Below are positions 58,180 to 64,000 of a DNA stretch of 64,000 bases, in pieces. Each line of letters begins with the position of its first letter. Position 1 is the first letter of the stretch. Both the position numbers and the translations under genes were made by a program. The DNA is from Ananas comosus (Eukaryota > Streptophyta > Magnoliopsida > Poales > Bromeliaceae), in contig NC_033625.1 of the NCBI RefSeq assembly GCF_001540865.1, positions 6,718,023 to 6,782,022 on the forward strand, written 5' to 3'. Under the pieces are notes generated by a model. That model was not told where the DNA came from, did not search any database, and saw only the letters and a program-made list of their open reading frames with translations.

Positions 58180-60089
58180 ATCTTCTCCAACGGCAACTAA
58201 TAGGCACAAAACTTTGCCAATACTGGTGACCGAATCATATTTATCATATTCACTGATATCTTTTTGTCAACATTCCTCGTTAACTTTCTGTACTGTATAT
58301 GTGGGGTAGTTCTAACCAGTTGCTACGGTAAGATGGATGAGGGTTAAAGGGTTTTGCATGTATAGTTTACAGTTATATTCATATACAAAGTTATGAAGTT
58401 AAAGATCTGTCCTAATTTGCAAACTACGGTGTGATTTCATTTGATCTTCAGTTTTCATATGTAAATATCTCTTTATATGGACTTGTACTGTTGATTACTA
58501 TGTTCACGTTGCTAATTCTCGCTGTTTGGGCTTGTACTGTTGATTACTATGTTCATGTTGCTAATTCTCGCTGTTTGGGAAATGTGCGAGCCAGTGAAGT
58601 ATTTCAGAAAGTATTTGATTCACGAGTAGTGTGGTCACACGTTTGTAATAAGATAGATATTCAGTATTTTAGTCTTTTTAGAATAAGATAAATCATCTTA
58701 TAAATAAAATATGCTATTTGGTCAAATGACGAATGTTAAGACCTTTTGAGAAAGCATAAATCAAGCTCGTTGCTTTTAATCCAACGAGAAAAATTTTATA
58801 TTGAATAAGCTGTCATCGCATAATTTATTCCGACGTGCAGATAGGCCTCATTCAGAAATCAAAGGCTAGGAGAAGAGTTTGCATGGTTTGATTTTGGGTT
58901 ACAATTCGTTTAACTTTTATTTATTGTATTTTCCAGCCTGCAAAATTGTTGGAATTATTATCTTTTTTTTTTCTACTTGTCGAATGATGTTCAGACAGCA
59001 GAAGCCCAAGGTTCCAATTTGTGCAGGCCCAGTTGTCAAACTAGGATTTGGCAAGTAATTTTTCTGCCAGGTGCATGTTTGACTGGACTTATGTACATCG
59101 TATTAGCCTTTCTGCCCAAGTAAGGTGCTGCAATAATTTGTGCTCTTTAAACTAAGGTTTAATTTTGATATCGAAGTCTATTTGACGCTATTAGATAAAA
59201 TAAAGTTAGAATAAAAGCATATAGAAATATAGTTTTGTATTTTTTTTATGGGACCGTAAAAAATATATTGCCGACTCATCGCGATATGCGAAATGTAATA
59301 TTATATATGAAATAAATATAATATTGTTTCATCGTACTTTCTTACTGTACATAATGTAATCTATCCGTAATCTCAAACGAAGTCTAATGCAATAGCCGGA
59401 AAGCCAAATCTCAGACTTTTATTAAATTTTTTTCATAAAAAGAATATTAATATAATAATATTATTTAAATATAACTTTTGAACTCCGACGTTTGTTAGAT
59501 AATCATAGGCACTGTTGATTGTTGATTGTTGATAGTGATATTCTATTAACAAAACAAGGAACTGGCCTGGTGGGAACACCGAGTCAATTAATGGGAACTT
59601 AACTTCATATATATCGGAAGAGTAGTAAATAACGCGGTGCCGTAGACCCTTTTAACAAAGAACGCTGCCTTTGATTGAACCCACACATCACATCATACTA
59701 CTGCAGCCCACCCCTCCGGAGGCTCCACAACCGTCCGATCCGTCAAAGCCTCAAAATTAATCAATTTATTATTATTATTAGTTATTTATTGTTGTTGTTG
59801 TCTTCGGTGTCTTTGTCATAGGTCCCTGTGTGTTATTACTCAATAATTACCATTCAGAGTCCTCCGCGTGGAATTGCCGAACCCGATCCAAAGGCGACCG
59901 CTGACCCACCAACAACGCCAATATTCCAAATGACTTCGCCGGTCCGCATATGTATGTCTGTGTATGCGAATCATCAAATATCAATCAATAAATCGTGACT
60001 CGTGAGAGGGAGGGTACAGAAGAGAGCTTGCTTTGGACGTGGGGGGGGGGGGGCGGGGAGATCCCGGATCGATCGAGAAGATAGAAACG
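58180..60089. other. 3' UTR of SagB-type gene and intergenic DNA upstream of LTP gene
   Basis: Contains a 49-bp tandem duplicate at 58482-58579 (listed) and AT-rich unique DNA. From 59640 the sequence becomes the LTP promoter; a G homopolymer (60041-60052) sits in the 5' leader. Confidence 0.5.
58482..58579 (+). repeat. Two-copy 49-bp direct repeat
   Basis: Units 58482-58530 and 58531-58579 begin CTTGTACTGTTGATTACTAT and end CTCGCTGTTTGGG; one C/T difference (TTCACGTT/TTCATGTT). Confidence 0.9.
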
Positions 60090-62501
60090 ATGATGGGGTA
60101 CGGCCGTTGCGGAATTATTAATGGACTGGCAGTGGCGGCAGCAGTAGTGGTAGTAATGATGATGGGATGGGGGGCTGCGCAGACGCCGTCGACGGTGCCG
60201 TCGTGCGCGGAGAAGCTGGTGCCGTGCCAGCCGTACATGAACGCGACGTCGCGGCCGCCGGATGCGTGCTGCAGGCCGCTGCGGGAGGCCGTGACGAACG
60301 AGCTGGCGTGCCTCTGCGCCATCTTCGACAACCCCACCATCCGCGCCGCCTTCGGCATCGACCCCAAAAAGAGCTTCCAGCTCGCCACCTACTGCGGCGT
60401 CGACTCCTCCCAGCACCAGTGCCCCGCCGCCGGAGGTAAAACTAACTCAATTTCCTGCTGCTGCTGCTGCTGATTTCTACTATGATTATTATTATTATTA
60501 TTAACAAAGTAATTATGAGTCCTGAATTAATTAATTAATTAATTAAATCTCTCTTAATTTGAAGAGAGCGAAGCTAAATTAAGCAATGCAATGAACGAAT
60601 TATTCTATAGTTGTTTTTGTTAGTGTTGTTGTTGTTGTTGTTGCTGTTGTTGCTGCTGCTGTTGTTGTTGTTGTTGTTGTTGTCGGGAGAGGGGGGCCGC
60701 GCGCAAGGATTTAGGATAAGGAAATCCACGATGATTGATAGCAATCGCTAATTACAGAAATTGGTTGTTGCTGCCCGAGTGTTCTATTCTATATATAAAG
60801 AGGCACCAAAAAATCAAAAGAGAAGAAAAAAAAAGCTTATTATTAGATTTTGACTTCTAATTAGTGCTGAATAGAAACTGTAGATGCATACATAGATGTT
60901 GGGCTCATCCCTACACCTGCAAGATTGCAACTCCACAACTTGTTCTCTGCTCCTACTAACTCCTCTGTTATTTCTCTTTTCCGAATGCGACATAGATAGA
61001 GGTCTCTGATGAGAGAAGGGTGTTTAGTCTTCTCGGAAAACTTCAGAACATAAGTATGAAGAAGGTGAAAACACTACTTTGTTGCGAGAAGAATCTGATA
61101 TAGTTATGTAAATTTATAAACTGGATATCCCCGTGAGGTCTTCTAGAAATTCATTTCTCACGCTATGAACCGCTCGAGTTCAGAACGGATTCATAGAGAA
61201 TGTGTATCTGAATTTGGTTAGCCAGTTGTTTGGCACTACCACTATATATCCGAATCCGACTTTCACCGAAGATCTCAAATTTGGTTTCAGATAAATCGAC
61301 CATTTGAGATTCTCCAACAAAGCAAAAAATCAGATAAACATTGTGCAGGACTATGTTGCATCAGGCCAACTTCTTAAAGGAATTCTTCGTGTTTCATCCA
61401 CAGATGCCATAACTAGAATTCAACCTATATCTAGCCCAATTCATGATTACTATTTTTTGGGTTTCCTTAAATTTTTTTTTTTTTTTTTTTTACTATGCAC
61501 TATTTCTTGAAGAATCATGAATGATCTTTCTTCTTTTTTTTTCATTTGAAAGATAGTATTATTTTATCTTATTTATCATCTCAATTTTGGTTGCAGCTCC
61601 AACACCCTCGACCACCAACAACAGCCCTCCAGGTATGATGCTAAAAATGTGCTTTACATCTGAAGAACTCTCCATTTAATAATTCATCTTTTTTTCATAG
61701 CTAAGGGCTCTATTTATTACCACCAAAAAAAAAAAAAAAAAAAAAAAAAATTTAGTTGTCAAACACATGCTGCTTGCTGCTTCTTAAGACTAAAGACTTG
61801 AAAAGTCCAAGTAGATCATAAGATTTGCACAATATTAAATATGAGNCAACACCCTCGACCACCAACAACAGCCCTCCAGGTATGATGCTAAAAATGTGCT
61901 TTACATCTGAAGAACTCTCCATTTAATAATTCATCTTTTTTTCAGTTTTGAGGGCTATAAGCATGTTAAGACTTAAAAAAAAAAAAAAAGAAGGAATTTT
62001 AGTTGTCAAACACATGCTGCTTGCTGCTTCTTAAGACTAAAGACTTGAAAAGTCCAAGTAGATCATAAGATTTGCACAATATTAAATATGAGAAAAACTT
62101 GGAGCAACATAATTGTCTTAAAATTGCTGTAAGCTTAGGTAGACAAAACAAATGCTGTACAATTTGAGGAGACATATTGGCTGATAGTTTAACTAGATTA
62201 ATTTCCAGAGTGATTATTAATTCATGCGCATAGCATTAGCATGTTCTTTGGATGATCTGTACCTGATATCTCAACCTAACTCAAATTGAAAGGTCATTCT
62301 TTTTGTGCTTCTCTTCTTTTTTTTTTCTTTTTTGAGAAAACATGTATCTTCAACTACCCAAGGTGGTGATATCCCTTTTTCTTTTTGGATCTTATTGCAG
62401 CTACTCCTGGGGGAGGCAATAGTGCAGGGCATAGAATGAATGGAATGGGGATGATAGGCTTGATGAGCTTTTTCTTATTTTGTTGGTCCATTTTTTATTA
62501 G
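60090..62501 (+). CDS. GPI-anchored non-specific lipid-transfer-like protein (LTPG)
   Basis: CDS join(60090..60435, 61597..61632, 62401..62501), all phase 1 joins, 160 residues. An N-terminal secretion signal (about 1-30, Ala/Val/Met-rich) precedes an eight-cysteine LTP_2 domain: Cys39, 46, 60-61, 74, 76, 102 and 111 in C-x6-C-x13-CC-x12-C-x-C-x25-C-x8-C spacing. A Pro/Thr/Ser/Asn linker and a C-terminal hydrophobic tail (MIGLMSFFLFCWSIF) after small residues (GGGNSAG) indicate a GPI anchor. LTPGs sit on the outer plasma membrane and take part in lipid export to cuticle, suberin or pollen walls (family knowledge). The ATG at 60090 is chosen because it starts the signal peptide; the frame is open back to 60033. 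The 36-base middle exon is repeated after the N at 61846; counting both would insert a second copy of PTPSTTNNSPP. Confidence 0.9.
60624..60682 (+). repeat. (GTT/GCT)n microsatellite in LTPG intron 1
   Basis: About nineteen GTT and TGC triplet units in the first intron. Confidence 0.85.
61600..62092. repeat. 246-bp direct duplicate around single-N gap in LTPG gene
   Basis: 61600-61845 and 61847-62092 have equal length. The first 95 or so and the last 95 or so bases match; the middle, around a poly(A) run, differs. N at 61846 lies exactly between. Probably two unmerged contig ends with homopolymer errors. Confidence 0.8.
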
Positions 62502-64000
62502 AGAGAGAGAGAGAGAGAGAGATTATGCTCCCTCAATTGCTCTTTGGTACTACTAATTATTGTGAACTCAAGAAACTATGTTTGCATATTCGATATGTAC
62601 TAAAGATTCACTCATTACATTACATTTTTCTGTTATTTACTATACGTTTTAGTCAGCCAATTTCCTGATTCCAAAGTGGATTCTTACTGTCATAATCTCT
62701 TTGTGGGTTACAAGGTCAATTATTTGTGTTTTACTTAAGATATATATTAGGCTCCTTTGTTCATAGATTCAGCTCTCTATCCCTTCGCAGAGAAGGATAT
62801 GTGGCTGCGTACTGAAAAATCTGGTTCAGTTAGATTCAATATGAGTTTATTCCTCTACTGCTTGCAACAATTTTGTTTGATTTGTGTATTGGTAACGTAA
62901 AAGTCTGATTAGCACTAAGCAACAAGGTGAACAATTCAGCGTGCTTATATGGTGCTCATTTACTGAAACTCGGCTCCTCTGGTAACCTCATAATAAGGTA
63001 TAGGGAAATTATCTACTTTGTTCTTTTTAATGCTCTGTAAACACACGATCTATAGGCACACAACTAAAGCTCTTGGTATTTACTTAATTTTAACCACTAA
63101 TTGGTCAACCCACCATGCAATCCCCATGCGTCTCAGTGTGCTTCTGTCATTCCTTTTTTGAGCTACAAGCATGAGCTCCTTTTTGTTAAAATTCGGTAAG
63201 GAAGGTTCACAAACTAAATTACAATTAAGAGGAAGATGAAACATTTTACATGAATATATAAATGTGAGGGATACAATCATGCAAGTGAAGAAGATCCACA
63301 AGGAGAAGAGAGATTAAAGATGAAAATAGTAAGCACAGACCACACCATGCATGCAGATAGATGCAGCTTTAGCTTCTATATCAGGACATGAAATCTAATC
63401 AGCTTTGCGTGTAAGATATTAAAAGAAAAAACTTCAAATACCTTCCTTGTGGTTTCACTATTTTTTACTTTAGTATTATATGGTTTAAAGTATATCAAAT
63501 TACTATCTTGTGGTTTCGCACTTTCTCACTTTAGTACCCTATGGTTTAATATTTTATTAAGAAAAAAATAAAATCACAAAGTACTAACTTGATACAAAAA
63601 TAAAATCACAGAGTACTAACTTGATATAAAAATAAAATCATAAAGTATTAACTTGATACACTTTAAATCACAGAATAATAAAGTAAAAAAGTGAGAAATC
63701 ATAAAATACTAACTTAATACACTTTAAATCACAAGATAATAAAATAAAAAAGTGTGAAACACACGGCGGTTTTCGAAGTTTTCCTTTATTAAAATTGGTT
63801 GAAAGGGGCAGAGCTGTATTTTTAAAAAAAAAAATAGGAGAATAACAAACTACTGCTTGGTAAGAGAAAGTGCAGTATTTATTATGTGTTTTTTTAAATA
63901 AGTTTCTGACTAGGCAATGAATAATAATATAATTAACAAATGGATAAATGATTGACTGAAATGATAAATGGGAGGTGGGCTTTTATTTCTGTGTCAGTTA
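62502..64000. other. Intergenic region with terminal foldback repeat
   Basis: A (GA)n tract at 62501-62521 directly follows the LTPG stop. AT-rich DNA without recognisable genes follows, except for the foldback element at 63424-63790. Confidence 0.5.
63424..63790. mobile_element. Foldback MITE-like element
   Basis: Left arm: AAAACTTCAAATACC, then phrases such as CTTGTGGTTTCACTA and TTTAGTATTATATGGTTTAA. Right arm carries their complements (TTAAATCACA..., AATAAAGTAAAAAAGTGAG) and ends GGTTTTCGAAGTTTTCC. The interior has three to four tandem units of AAAATCACAAAGTACTAACT type. No coding capacity. Confidence 0.6.

Overview
This is nuclear DNA from a flowering plant, most likely a monocot, and a commelinid such as pineapple would fit. 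The evidence is multi-exon genes with GT-AG introns, AT-rich introns beside very G+C-rich coding exons, plant-only families (GASSHO-type receptor kinase, GPI-anchored lipid-transfer protein, MOS2), abundant MITEs, plant L1-type LINE ends and (TA)n/(GA)n microsatellites. The species is an inference.

Layout: (1) 1-2928 +, 3' part of a LUL-type RING E3 ligase; (2) 4704-12226 +, plastid chorismate synthase in 13 exons; (3) 13238-17418 -, GSO1-like LRR receptor kinase, its 5' end disrupted at a single-N gap; (4) 17419-23672, intergenic with LINE remnants and a Tourist-like MITE; (5) 23673-28488 +, tryptophan/tyrosine-permease-like gene that looks degenerate; (6) 29884-34672 +, TIM21; (7) 36934-40882 +, EEP-fold hydrolase with an EF-hand (At1g02270 type); (8) 42883-43884 +, intronless multi-pass membrane protein of unknown function; (9) 46120-48137 +, two-exon basic protein, possibly mitochondrial; (10) 48649-49715 -, small acidic protein with an N-myristoylation signal; (11) 52547-53746 -, MOS2 (G-patch/KOW), divergent from (12) 54145-58179 +, a SagB-type nitroreductase-family protein; (13) 60090-62501 +, GPI-anchored lipid-transfer protein.

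The genes do not form a pathway; this is an ordinary euchromatic plant neighbourhood. I found no novel multi-gene system. The most useful observations are three successive one-base frame slips in the SagB-type gene that cancel out, loss of the first transmembrane core and of two splice junctions in the permease-like gene, single-N gaps flanked by duplicated sequence that damage gene models (17010, 29783, 61846), a 419-bp tandem duplication, and one chorismate synthase intron packed with foldback elements.
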